From assembly GCA_903930515.1 (NCBI GenBank), contig CAIYYW010000261.1, forward strand, positions 1 to 13,452: a stretch of DNA of 13,452 nt, read 5' to 3'. The DNA is from an uncultured delta proteobacterium. Its GTDB lineage: Bacteria; RBG-13-61-14; DRUE01. The notes under the pieces were generated by a model. It was not told the origin of the DNA. It searched no databases and saw only the letters and a list, made by a program, of their open reading frames with translations. Within the stretch, counting starts at the first letter, position 1. Each line of letters begins with the position of its first letter. Positions 1-7,022 of the stretch are shown here, piece after piece. Position numbers and translations under genes: made by a program.

Positions 1-501
1 CAGTTCCTGATACCACCTGATCCTTTTTCCCGCGAGCGCCTCTTTTCCGGATAACAGCATCATCGGTATTTCTCCGTGGAGGCAGGCGCTCAGTCCGATC
101 AGGCCGGAGCCGTATTTCTCCAGGAGCTCCCGGTCCACCCGGGGCTTGTAATAAAATCCTTCCAGGTAGCTCAGGGTGATCAGCTGGCAGAGGTTTTTAT
201 ATCCCTGATCGTTCACGCAGAGCAGGACCAGGTGATAGGGCGAGGTTTCCGTTTTGTCCCGGATCAGGCGGCTCTCCTTGGCCAGATACATCTCGCAGCC
301 GATGATCGGCTTGAGCTTGGCCTTGATCGCCTTCTGGTAAAATTCCACGGCGCCGAACATATTTCCGTGATCGGTGATGGCAAGGGCGGGCATTTTAAAT
401 TCTACCGCCTTCTGGACCATCTCCTCAATCCGGAGCAGGCCGTCAAGCATACTGAACTCGGTGTGGTTATGGAGATGAACAAAATGCCCGGTCTGGTTCA
501 T
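1..501 (-). CDS. dnaE: DNA polymerase III alpha subunit, N-terminal PHP domain (partial)
   Basis: The first 167 residues of the replicative polymerase alpha subunit are present; the polymerase core lies beyond the left edge. The protein opens with the PHP domain signature HLHNHTEFSMLDG (residues 9-21), followed by ITDHGNMFGA (42-51), GCEMYLA (69-75), SPYHLVLL (87-94) and LSACLHGEIP (137-146), the usual order in bacterial DnaE. Candidate metal ligands H9, H11, D20, H45, E70 and H90 are all kept. In the family this pattern marks PHP domains that can retain metal binding and proofreading-type activity, unlike the degenerate enterobacterial form; the remaining ligands cannot be checked here. The ATG at 501 lies 9 bases after the hisG stop, and a GAGG Shine-Dalgarno overlaps that stop, so translation is probably coupled to hisG. 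It is the last visible gene of the minus-strand operon that starts at gpgS. Confidence 0.95.
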   Translation of the reverse strand, partial: MNQTGHFVHLHNHTEFSMLDGLLRIEEMVQKAVEFKMPALAITDHGNMFGAVEFYQKAIKAKLKPIIGCEMYLAKESRLIRDKTETSPYHLVLLCVNDQGYKNLCQLITLSYLEGFYYKPRVDRELLEKYGSGLIGLSACLHGEIPMMLLSGKEALAGKRIRWYQEL

Positions 502-510
502 TCCCGATCC

Positions 511-1413
511 TCAATAGATCAATTTGTTGAGCGGATATTCAATAATCCCTCCGGCGCCGGCTTTTTTCAACAACGGGATCAATTCCCTCACCACCCGTTC
601 TTCCACAATCACTTCCAGACTGTACCAGCCCCGGTCCGACAGTTGAGACAAAGTGGGCGTGTGCAGCGCGGGCAGGATTCCGATCACCTGCTTCAAGCCT
701 TTTTCCGGAACATTCATCTTGAGACCAACCCTCCCGGCCGCGGCCAGCGCGCCTTTCAGCATCATCGCGATGATTTCTATTTTCTCCCGCTTCCAGGGGT
801 TGGTTTCCCAGACCTGGCGATTGGCGATCAGGACGGTTTCGCTCTCCATTACGGTGTCCACGATTCGGAGGTTATTCGCCTTCAAGGAGCTTCCGGATTC
901 AGTGACTTCAATGATCGCGTCCGCGGAAATACCGGCCTTGGCCTCGGTGGCTCCCCAGGAGAATGTCACTTCCGCCTTGACCCGGTTCCGGGCCAGATAT
1001 TTTTTTGCCAGGTGGACCGCTTCGGTCGCGATCCGCTTTCCCTTTAAATCTTTCGGGCTTTTGATTTTGGAATTAGCCGGGACCGCCACCACCCATCTGA
1101 CTTTCCGGAAGCCGGTTTTGGAATAAGTGAGCGCGCACACTTCTTTCACCCGGGCGCCTTGCTCAATCACCCAGTCCCTTCCGGTCAGGCCGCAATCCAG
1201 GGGCCCGTCTTGAACGCTCAAGGCCATTTCCTGCGCCCGGAGCATCAACACCTGCAGGTCCGGGTCGTCAATGCCGGGGAACAATTCCCGGCTTTCCCCT
1301 TTGATCTTCCAGCCGGCTCGGGCAAATAGGGAGAGGGTGTTTTCCTCCAGCGACCCCTTGGGCAGGCCGATCATAAGTATTTTTTTCCGGTTATGTAAAT
1401 TTTTCCTGGGCAT
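511..1413 (-). CDS. hisG: ATP phosphoribosyltransferase HisG, long form
   Basis: This enzyme catalyses the first step of histidine biosynthesis, condensing ATP with PRPP in the cytoplasm. With the start used here it has 300 residues, the size of the long, self-regulated form, so no HisZ partner is expected. The N-terminus has IGLPKGSLEE (15-24), followed by LTGRDWVIEQG (76-86). The PRPP-binding segment ADAIIEVTESGSSLKANNL is at 164-182. A C-terminal ACT-like regulatory domain (about 220-300) contains LPALHTPTLSQL and ends in a segment typical of the family. Start choice: ATG 1413 follows AAGGAG, although the spacing is only 3 bases, with a second GGAGG further up. It overlaps the methyltransferase gene by 23 bases. 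An ATG at 1443 would extend the protein and one at 1374 would shorten it to begin at MIGLPKG. No other his gene is visible; the upstream neighbours are glycan genes. Confidence 0.95.
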   Translation of the reverse strand: MPRKNLHNRKKILMIGLPKGSLEENTLSLFARAGWKIKGESRELFPGIDDPDLQVLMLRAQEMALSVQDGPLDCGLTGRDWVIEQGARVKEVCALTYSKTGFRKVRWVVAVPANSKIKSPKDLKGKRIATEAVHLAKKYLARNRVKAEVTFSWGATEAKAGISADAIIEVTESGSSLKANNLRIVDTVMESETVLIANRQVWETNPWKREKIEIIAMMLKGALAAAGRVGLKMNVPEKGLKQVIGILPALHTPTLSQLSDRGWYSLEVIVEERVVRELIPLLKKAGAGGIIEYPLNKLIY

Positions 1414-2128
1414 TGGCTCCTTTTCCCTCCGGTTTCCAAGCATAAAAGATCATACTCTTCGGGCAAATATAATCAAAAAGTTTTTCCAGCTTGAACATTC
1501 TGGGCGAATAAAAGGTCTGGACCAGCGCCCAGCGGTAGGCCTTGGCCACCGGATGGTTCTCGTTCTCCAGGCCGAAAATACACCGGAGCGTCCAGTACGC
1601 GGAATGATAGCCGTGCGCAAACCGGAGGGCATAGACCTGGAGGCCGGCCCTCTGGATTTTTTCCGAGAGCTCCCGGGGCAGGAATTTCCGGATATGTCCG
1701 CCGGGGTTGGTGAAATAGAGCGGGCTGAGCTTGTCATAAACATATTCGGTGAAATAGGTCGGGGTGGTGACCGCGATCCTTCCTCTCGGCTTCAGGATCC
1801 GCGCCAGTTCCCGGAGCACTTTGGTATCCTGCCAGGTGTGTTCCACCACTTCCGAGCAGATGATCCGGTCGAAATAATTGTCCGCGAACGGCAAATTATG
1901 CACATCCCCGGTCAGGGTCTGCCATTTGCCTCCTTTGGCCTTGTCCTTCTCCTCCGCGGCCGCCAGGCTGTACATCACCTTTTTCACTTCCTCCGCACTG
2001 TAGTCCAGGCCGTAAACATCCATTCCCCGGCGGAAGGCTTCAAAGCAATGCCTTCCGGCTCCGCAGCCGGCGTCCAAAATTTTCTGGCCCGGCTTTACGG
2101 AAAGCAGATCATAATTAGCGGTCAGCAT
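1391..2128 (-). CDS. class I SAM-dependent methyltransferase
   Basis: This 245-residue cytosolic protein has a Rossmann-type methyltransferase fold. Visible motifs are the SAM-binding glycine loop LDAGCGAGRH (18-27), the acidic post-I segment YGLDYS (39-44), GDVHNLPF (74-81), FDRIICSEVVEH (86-97) and ILKPRGRIAVTTP (111-123). The fold and cofactor are clear; the substrate is not. The C-terminal half (about 125-235) is rich in aromatic residues and carries no substrate-specific signature I recognise. Its ATG at 2128 overlaps the end of the upstream glycosyltransferase gene by 14 bases, with GGGG six bases before the start. Its end overlaps hisG. This tight packing after gpgS and two glycosyltransferases suggests that it methylates a sugar hydroxyl of the glycan they build, by analogy with methylglucose polysaccharides; that is inference. 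It could instead modify a lipid or quinone. Confidence 0.88.
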   Translation of the reverse strand: MLTANYDLLSVKPGQKILDAGCGAGRHCFEAFRRGMDVYGLDYSAEEVKKVMYSLAAAEEKDKAKGGKWQTLTGDVHNLPFADNYFDRIICSEVVEHTWQDTKVLRELARILKPRGRIAVTTPTYFTEYVYDKLSPLYFTNPGGHIRKFLPRELSEKIQRAGLQVYALRFAHGYHSAYWTLRCIFGLENENHPVAKAYRWALVQTFYSPRMFKLEKLFDYICPKSMIFYAWKPEGKGANAQEKFT

Positions 2129-3365
2129 TTTTGCCCCGCGAGATCAATTCCTGATATACCTGCTCGGTAACCCGCGCGCATTCCGCCCAGGTGAAAAGGT
2201 TCCTGACCCTTTCCGCGGCATTGGCTCCCATTTTTTTCCTAAGCTCTCCGCGTTCCAGCAGGAACAGTATTTTATCGCGCAGGGCCGCGGAATTTTTGGC
2301 TGGGACTAAAACCCCGGCTCCGTCTCCGCCCACCACTTCCGGGAGCGCGCCCGCGTCCGAGCTGACCACCGGGGTGGCGCAGGCCATGGCTTCCGCCGCG
2401 GGCAGCCCGAAACCTTCATAGAGGCTGGGCACCACGCCGACTTCAGCGCGGCAATATTCCAACGCCAGATCCTCGGGAGACAACCTTTCCTTGACCGTGA
2501 TCCGTTTCCTGACCTGGTATCGGTCCATCAGTTGGTTGAGATAAAATTTCCATTTTGCCCCTCCGTCAACCACCACCAGGCTGACCCGGTCCGGCAGTTG
2601 CGCCAGGGCCTGGACCAGATAGAGAATCCCTTTTTTCCGGTCTTCGGTGTTGCCGACAAAAATCAATCTGCCGGGGACGCGCTGGATTTCCGGCCTGGGA
2701 TAAAACACCGTCTCGTCCACGCCGTCATAAACCACCCGCATTTTGTTCCGGTCGATATCAAACGCCTGTTGCACCGCGTTCGCCGAATCCTGGGAACCGC
2801 TGATCACCATCTCCATTTGCCTGGCCACGATCTTCTGCATCACAAACGGGTAGAACGCCACCCTCCGCGCCCGCTCGACAAAGGTATGGCTTTGGACAAA
2901 GTCCGCGCCCCGGTCCATCGCCAGGGGATGATGGATGGACGCCATCACCGGCACTCCGTAGCCCTTGATCAGGATCTGTCCGTATCCCAGACATTGGTTG
3001 TCGTGGATCAAGTCAAAGCTGTCTCCGGCTCGGAACAGTTCGGCCAGTTTAAGGAACGCTCTGATGGAATAGGTGAACATTTCCGGAAAAAACCATAAGC
3101 GAGTGAGGGCGAACTCGTAGAAATTGATCGGGCTGAAAGTCTTGAGCAAACTCGCCTGGTCATAGTTGGCGAGCCCCTGCGCGTAGTAGCAGTGGTTGGT
3201 GATCCTGACCACTTTTGCCCAGGGCATCTCCCAGGGATAGGGGGGGCCGGACAGAACGGTGATCCGGTGTCCCCTCCGGGCCAGCTCGCGTGTCAGGTAA
3301 TAAAGATAGATCCCCTGGCCCCCGCTGTACATATTGCCCCGGTAGCTGAGGAAGCAAATTTTCAT
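2115..3365 (-). CDS. GT4-family glycosyltransferase (second of a paralogous pair)
   Basis: This 416-residue GT-B fold retaining glycosyltransferase opens with ICFLSYRGNMYSGGQGIYLYYL (read across 3-24, interrupted here only by my numbering), whose GGQG is the N-terminal nucleotide-sugar loop. Other landmarks are IHHPL (144-148), VVYDGVDETVF (211-221), LIFVGNTEDRKKGI (234-247) and VVPSLYEGFGLPAAEAMA (311-328). E317 and E325 form the E-x7-E motif of GT4 enzymes, which binds the donor nucleotide-sugar. No signal peptide or membrane helix is evident. The frame stays open upstream to 3671, but homology to the paralogue at 3622-4908 begins exactly at ATG 3365, two bases after the stop of the small membrane protein gene (TAAGGATG), indicating coupled translation. 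Donor and acceptor are unknown. The gpgS context suggests that it extends a glucosylglycerate-type primer. Confidence 0.92.
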   Translation of the reverse strand: MKICFLSYRGNMYSGGQGIYLYYLTRELARRGHRITVLSGPPYPWEMPWAKVVRITNHCYYAQGLANYDQASLLKTFSPINFYEFALTRLWFFPEMFTYSIRAFLKLAELFRAGDSFDLIHDNQCLGYGQILIKGYGVPVMASIHHPLAMDRGADFVQSHTFVERARRVAFYPFVMQKIVARQMEMVISGSQDSANAVQQAFDIDRNKMRVVYDGVDETVFYPRPEIQRVPGRLIFVGNTEDRKKGILYLVQALAQLPDRVSLVVVDGGAKWKFYLNQLMDRYQVRKRITVKERLSPEDLALEYCRAEVGVVPSLYEGFGLPAAEAMACATPVVSSDAGALPEVVGGDGAGVLVPAKNSAALRDKILFLLERGELRKKMGANAAERVRNLFTWAECARVTEQVYQELISRGKNADR

Positions 3366-3367
3366 CC

Positions 3368-3592
3368 TTATTTCTTCTCTTCTTCCTTTTCCTCCGGCGC
3401 TGGAGGAACCACCTTGATTGAGAAGATGGTCCAGCCGATCCAGAAGCCAAGCCCGAGCACTCCCATGGTAAAAATCACCACCGGGATCGCGAGGGCCAGG
3501 TAACTTCCAAAAAACACTCCGGCCACGAACAGGATCCCCACGATCACGATCCCGATGCAGATTAAGAGTCCGTAAAGCCTGCTTTTCTCCAT
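3368..3592 (-). CDS. small two-helix membrane protein, unknown function
   Basis: I do not recognise a family for this 74-residue protein. It has a short charged start (MEKSRLYG) and a first hydrophobic segment at about 9-28 (LLICIGIVIVGILFVAGVFF). A second hydrophobic segment at about 33-58 includes IPVVIFTMGVLGLGFWIGW. A proline- and glutamate-rich charged tail (VPPAPEEKEEEKK) closes it. This predicts two membrane helices in a hairpin with the charged tail probably cytosolic. The ATG at 3592 has a good GGGGAG ribosome-binding site four bases upstream. It sits between the two glycosyltransferase genes, 29 bases after one and 2 bases before the other, so it is almost certainly co-translated with them. 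It could be a membrane anchor or partner for the soluble glycosyltransferases; that is inference from position only. Confidence 0.8.
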   Translation of the reverse strand: MEKSRLYGLLICIGIVIVGILFVAGVFFGSYLALAIPVVIFTMGVLGLGFWIGWTIFSIKVVPPAPEEKEEEKK

Positions 3593-3621
3593 TGGTCTCC
3601 CCTTTTTGGCTTAAGATAGTA

Positions 3622-4908
3622 TCATATCTTAGCCCGGTTGTATTTTTTATCACCAATCCTTTTCGCCGCAATCAGTTCCTGATATAAAGCCACCATATTC
3701 TTCGCCGCGGTTTCCCAACTGAACAATTCCAGCACCCGCTTCCGTCCGTTTTCCGCCAGCCGGTTCCGCAATTCCGTATTTTCCAGCAAAAGGTTGACGG
3801 CCTTGGCCAAAGCCCGGACCTCCTGCTTGGGCACGATCAATCCGGTCTCGCCGTGTTTGCCCACCACCTCGGGCAAGGCCCCTCCGTCCGAAGAAACCAC
3901 CGGAATCCCGCAGGCCATTGCTTCCGCGGGCGGGAACCCGAACCCCTCATAAACGCTGGGCACGACGCATACCTCCGATTCCTGGTATGCGCGGGCGACT
4001 TCTTCGGTGGGAATTTTCCCGGTGGTCCTGACCCGATCTCCCAGGTTATATCTCCGTAAAAGCTCCCCCATAACAAAATGCCGAGGCGCCCCTCCGTCAA
4101 CCACCAACAGGGTGACATCTTTCGGCAGATAGAGCATCGCCTCCAGCAAATATCGGATCCCCTTTTTCCGGTCCTCGGTGTTGCCCACGAAAATCAACTG
4201 CCGTTTCTTTTTCGCAACCCCGGGGTCGGGCTTGAAAATCTCCGTGTCCACCCCGTTGTAAACCACCGCCACTTTTTCCCGCGGCAAATGGTAGGCCTCG
4301 GCCACGCTTTGCCCCGCGATTTTAGACACGGTAACGATTTTTTCCAGACGCGGCGCCACCAGCCGGTGCATCAGGAGCGGATAGTAAACCGCCCTCCGCA
4401 AGCGGTGGTTGAAGCCGGGGAGCTGCTGAAAATCCGCGCGCTGATCCTCGCTTAAAGGATGATGGATGGTGGTGAGCATCGGAGAGGGAAAACTGAACTG
4501 GGCCAATAACATTCCGAACCCGAGGGTCTGGTTGTCGTGGATAATGTCAAAGGGCTGCTCGCGCCAGAGCCGGGCCAGCCTTTGGTAAGCGCGCAAGCTG
4601 AACATAAGCATTTCCGGGAAAAAGCCCAGCCGGGTGGCGATGAATTCGTAAAATTGGCCCGGAGAGAACAGCCGGAGCAGGTGGTCCGGTCCGGGCAGGT
4701 TCCGGTAGAAAAATTTCTTGGTGGCGAACAAGTTGTAATTGGGGATCAGGTGTTGGCGGCACCAGGGGGTGTCCCAGGTGTAGGGAGGCCCCTGGATCAA
4801 CTCCACCTGATGTCCGAGCCGGGACAGGTATTTGGACAGGTAATAGACATATACCCCCTGCCCTCCGCAATACATATTACCCCGATAGCTTAAGAGACAG
4901 ATGCGCAT
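3622..4908 (-). CDS. GT4-family glycosyltransferase (first of a paralogous pair)
   Basis: This 428-residue GT-B glycosyltransferase is closely related to the one at 2115-3365. Shared landmarks are the start ICLLSYRGNMYCGGQGVY (3-20), PPYTWDTPW (41-49), IIHDNQTLGFG (122-132), IHHPL (148-152), YNGVDTEIF (217-225), LIFVGNTEDRKKGI (238-251) and VVPSVYEGFGFPPAEAMA (315-332). E321 and E329 form the GT4 E-x7-E donor-binding motif. The ATG at 4908 is 20 bases after the gpgS stop. Its ribosome-binding site is weak, so it probably depends on coupling to gpgS. The protein looks soluble. Known GT4 enzymes use NDP-sugars and retain the anomeric configuration; here the sugar and acceptor cannot be read from sequence. 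Its place directly after gpgS makes it the best candidate for adding the next sugar to the GpgS product, as inference. Confidence 0.93.
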   Translation of the reverse strand: MRICLLSYRGNMYCGGQGVYVYYLSKYLSRLGHQVELIQGPPYTWDTPWCRQHLIPNYNLFATKKFFYRNLPGPDHLLRLFSPGQFYEFIATRLGFFPEMLMFSLRAYQRLARLWREQPFDIIHDNQTLGFGMLLAQFSFPSPMLTTIHHPLSEDQRADFQQLPGFNHRLRRAVYYPLLMHRLVAPRLEKIVTVSKIAGQSVAEAYHLPREKVAVVYNGVDTEIFKPDPGVAKKKRQLIFVGNTEDRKKGIRYLLEAMLYLPKDVTLLVVDGGAPRHFVMGELLRRYNLGDRVRTTGKIPTEEVARAYQESEVCVVPSVYEGFGFPPAEAMACGIPVVSSDGGALPEVVGKHGETGLIVPKQEVRALAKAVNLLLENTELRNRLAENGRKRVLELFSWETAAKNMVALYQELIAAKRIGDKKYNRAKI

Positions 4909-4928
4909 GGCAAATTCAGTCCAGGCCC

Positions 4929-5939
4929 TCAGATCAGATTTTCGTCCGCTAAACTTTCCCGCGGTTCTCCGATCCCGTATTTCAGGCGCTTAATTCGGTA
5001 TTCTTCTATTTCCCGCATCGGGGGGCGTTCGTGGATTTGGACCCTTTCTTCCTTGAGCGAATAAAAATCGGGTCCCGTTTCCAGTTTTTGGTAGGTGCGG
5101 TTAAGCTCTTCGGCCAGGTCCATCAATCCCAGGTCTTCCGCCCTTTTCAAAAAGGCGTGCAAAATCTCAAAACCCATTTTGCCCAGGGCGCTTGCCGGCT
5201 GGTTGCGATGGATTCTGAGGTTGAGGTCGGTCTGGGCCATCACTTCCCTCCCGAACCGGGTGTAAATATCAATCAACATCCCGGTCTCGATCCCGTACCC
5301 GCAGGGAAAAGGAAGGTGGTCGAACAATTCCCGTCTTCCGGCGCATTCTCCCGAGCAAGGCTGGTAAAAACGGGCCAGGTCCGGAAAGAACAGGCTCAGG
5401 AGCGGCCTGACCAGGATCTCGGTGACTCTCCCTCCCCCGTACTCGTTCTCTTCTCCGGGAATCTGGAGCGGCCTCTGGTAAAAAGCCTTGACGAAAAGCA
5501 ACTGGTCAAATTTAAGCAGCGGCCCCACCAGTCCGTAAACAAACTTCGGATCCATATTCTTGATGTCCGCGTCCAGCCAGACAATCAGGTCCCCGTCCAA
5601 AACACTCAAGCTCTTCCACAGGTTCTCCCCCTTGCCCGGGAAATGACCCAGCTCCGGCAAAATTTCCGCGCATTTAAAGACCCGGGCGCCTGCTTCAAGG
5701 GACGCCTCGCGGGTGCGGTCGGTTGACCCGGAATCTATCACCACGATCTCGTCCAGCAATGGGCAGCGGTCATAAAGCTCGGCCTTGATGATCCCGATCG
5801 CTTTCCCGATGGTGGCTTCCTCGTTCAGGGCAGGGAAAGCCAAGCTGATTTTGAGATCCTTTTGGGTCTTGATCTCAACCAGCTCCTCCAGGTTGGAAAA
5901 CTCGTTATGATGAAAGGTATGGCTCTTAATCCAGTTCAG
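4929..5939 (-). CDS. gpgS: glucosyl-3-phosphoglycerate synthase (GT81), probable CTG start
   Basis: GpgS transfers glucose from an NDP-glucose donor to 3-phosphoglycerate, giving glucosyl-3-phosphoglycerate, the precursor of glucosylglycerate. The GT-A core shows LAFPALNEEATIG (33-45), VVIDSGSTDRT (66-76), the metal-binding DAD (123-125) within VWLDADIKN, FYQRPL (153-158), GGGRVTE (168-174), CGYGIETG (213-220) and LRIHRNQP (241-248). The acidic and histidine positions correspond to the catalytic Glu and metal-binding His known in mycobacterial GpgS. The conserved N-terminal segment, including SHTFHHNEF, is encoded upstream of the first TTG (5843). The frame from its upstream stop to that TTG has no ATG, GTG or TTG. 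A CTG at 5939 with GAGG five bases before it gives 336 residues, close to the roughly 324 of mycobacterial GpgS. ATT at 5930 is an alternative. No GpgP phosphatase is present in the window. Confidence 0.93.
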   Translation of the reverse strand: MNWIKSHTFHHNEFSNLEELVEIKTQKDLKISLAFPALNEEATIGKAIGIIKAELYDRCPLLDEIVVIDSGSTDRTREASLEAGARVFKCAEILPELGHFPGKGENLWKSLSVLDGDLIVWLDADIKNMDPKFVYGLVGPLLKFDQLLFVKAFYQRPLQIPGEENEYGGGRVTEILVRPLLSLFFPDLARFYQPCSGECAGRRELFDHLPFPCGYGIETGMLIDIYTRFGREVMAQTDLNLRIHRNQPASALGKMGFEILHAFLKRAEDLGLMDLAEELNRTYQKLETGPDFYSLKEERVQIHERPPMREIEEYRIKRLKYGIGEPRESLADENLI

Positions 5940-5948
5940 TTTTTCCTC
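5937..5948 (-). promoter_or_regulatory. ribosome-binding site deciding the gpgS CTG start
   Basis: GAGG at 5945-5948 is followed by five A residues and then CTG (5937-5939). An in-frame TAA lies just upstream and no standard start codon occurs before the TTG at 5843, which would remove the conserved N-terminal segment. This makes CTG the best-supported start. Confidence 0.55.
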
Positions 5949-5957
5949 AGTATCTAC

Positions 5958-5986
5958 CTTTTACCAGAGCCGGGCCGGTTTGTCAA
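5958..5986 (-). promoter_or_regulatory. sigma70-type promoter of the gpgS operon
   Basis: On the minus strand a perfect -35 box TTGACA (5981-5986) is followed by a 17-base spacer and TAAAAG (5958-5963, four of six matches to the -10 consensus). Transcription would begin near 5951, leaving about 12 bases of leader that include only the GAGG ribosome-binding site and the A run before the CTG start. This is the only clear promoter seen for the seven-gene minus-strand operon. Confidence 0.6.
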
Positions 5987-6075
5987 GAAAATACCGGAAC
6001 CGGATTCTATTTTTTAAAAATGGACGCCGGGGGCGGCTGAACCGAGGCAGGCGGATTTGCCTTTTGCTCCGGCTT

Positions 6076-6093
6076 TATGGTATTTAATTGAGG
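6076..6093 (+). promoter_or_regulatory. possible -10 region and ribosome-binding site of the amidohydrolase gene
   Basis: TATTTA at 6081-6086 lies 18 bases after TTGCCT (6057-6062), a weak sigma70-like pair. GAGG at 6090-6093 lies four bases before ATG 6098. The ribosome-binding site is reasonable; the promoter call is tentative. The rest of the 158-base divergent gap (5940-6097) holds an AT-rich palindrome at about 6009-6021 and nothing else that I can assign. Confidence 0.3.
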
Positions 6094-6097
6094 AAGA

Positions 6098-7021
6098 ATG
6101 CGGCCGGGATTGAAAATAATAGACTTCCATACCCATCTGGGGGACTTGCTTTACGGAGAGCCTCTGGAGGAAGCCTATGAATATGCCTATTGGACTTTTG
6201 AGAGCATCTCGGAATGGACCGGGTTCCGTCTGAATAAACCGGCCCCGGGTTTTAAGACCTTGGCGCGGTATCTGGAAATTTTTCACGCGCATCAGCGGAA
6301 TAATATGGCCACTTTGAAGAATTTGCGCCGTTTTTCATTGGAAGCCGGGATCAGCCGGAGCATCATCCTGCCGATCGAGCCGATCCGTAAAAGCGAGGAC
6401 AACCTGAAGGTCTGCCAAGAGGCGAACCTTTCATCCAACCAGACCGGGCATAAAATTTTCAGCTTTGCCTCGGTGGCCCCGCGCGACCCGGAGCGGATTC
6501 AGAAGCTCCACCGCTATCTGGCTTCGGGATGCCTGGGATTGAAGATCCATCCGATCATCCAGAACCTCCCGCTCACCGACCCGGCCTGGTTCGAGATTTG
6601 CGAAGAATTCGGAAGGTATCAAAAGCCGATCCTGATCCATTCGGGTGTGAGCCACTATTACATCCCCTATTTCAAGCGCTCGGAATACGGAAATGCGGCG
6701 AGCTATGAAAAATTGATCGCGGCCTTTCCCAAGCAGGTTTTTATCCTGGGACATTGCAACCTGACAAAACCGGAAACGGCATGGTCGCTCGGCCGGAAAT
6801 ATCCGAATGTTTACGCGGATATGAGTTTCCAGTCCGCCTCCAATATCCGCAAATCCTTCCGGCAATTGGGAGCAGACCGGGTGTTGTTCGCGTCGGATTT
6901 CCCGTTCTCGATCCCGAAATACTCGGTCCGGGTCGGGCTTAAGGCCACCGCAAACAGCGCTTCCCAAAGGGATAATTTTTTCTTCGGCAACGCTGCGCGC
7001 CTGTTGGGAAAACTGGATTGA
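6098..7021 (+). CDS. amidohydrolase-2 family metal-dependent hydrolase
   Basis: This 307-residue protein is a TIM-barrel metal hydrolase of the amidohydrolase_2 type (related to decarboxylases and lactonases). All the expected metal-site positions are visible: the HxH of IIDFHTHLG (H11, H13), GLKIHP (147-152, with K149 and H151), LIHSG (H181), ILGHCN (H219) and the C-terminal aspartate in FASDFPFS (D267). The protein ends in NFFFGNAARLL (293-303), a family hallmark. It has no signal peptide and should be cytosolic. The substrate cannot be predicted; members hydrolyse or decarboxylate a wide range of small molecules. ATG 6098 is preceded by GAGG at four bases. It is divergent from gpgS, so it may share the regulatory gap, but a link to glycan synthesis is speculative. 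Its stop is one base from the stop of the converging HD-GYP gene. Confidence 0.9.
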   Translation: MRPGLKIIDFHTHLGDLLYGEPLEEAYEYAYWTFESISEWTGFRLNKPAPGFKTLARYLEIFHAHQRNNMATLKNLRRFSLEAGISRSIILPIEPIRKSEDNLKVCQEANLSSNQTGHKIFSFASVAPRDPERIQKLHRYLASGCLGLKIHPIIQNLPLTDPAWFEICEEFGRYQKPILIHSGVSHYYIPYFKRSEYGNAASYEKLIAAFPKQVFILGHCNLTKPETAWSLGRKYPNVYADMSFQSASNIRKSFRQLGADRVLFASDFPFSIPKYSVRVGLKATANSASQRDNFFFGNAARLLGKLD

Positions 7022-7022
7022 A

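Noticed and set aside
76-1047. Long plus-strand open frame opposite dnaE and hisG
   Set aside because: It lies fully antisense to two clearly conserved genes and its translation has no recognisable motif; it is a by-product of GC-rich codon use.
1271-2170. Plus-strand open frame of 299 codons
   Set aside because: Antisense to hisG and the methyltransferase, both of which carry family motifs; the translation is rich in Arg, Pro and Gly and unlike a protein.
3611-3632. AT-rich inverted repeat (TAAGATA / TATCTTA, six-base loop) at the end of the first glycosyltransferase gene
   Set aside because: The stem is weak and AU-rich with no U run after it on the transcript, so it is not a terminator; a role in translation of the small gene cannot be supported.
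3366-3671. N-terminal extension of the second glycosyltransferase up to 3671
   Set aside because: The extra 102 residues cover the small membrane protein gene in another frame, and homology with the paralogue starts exactly at ATG 3365.
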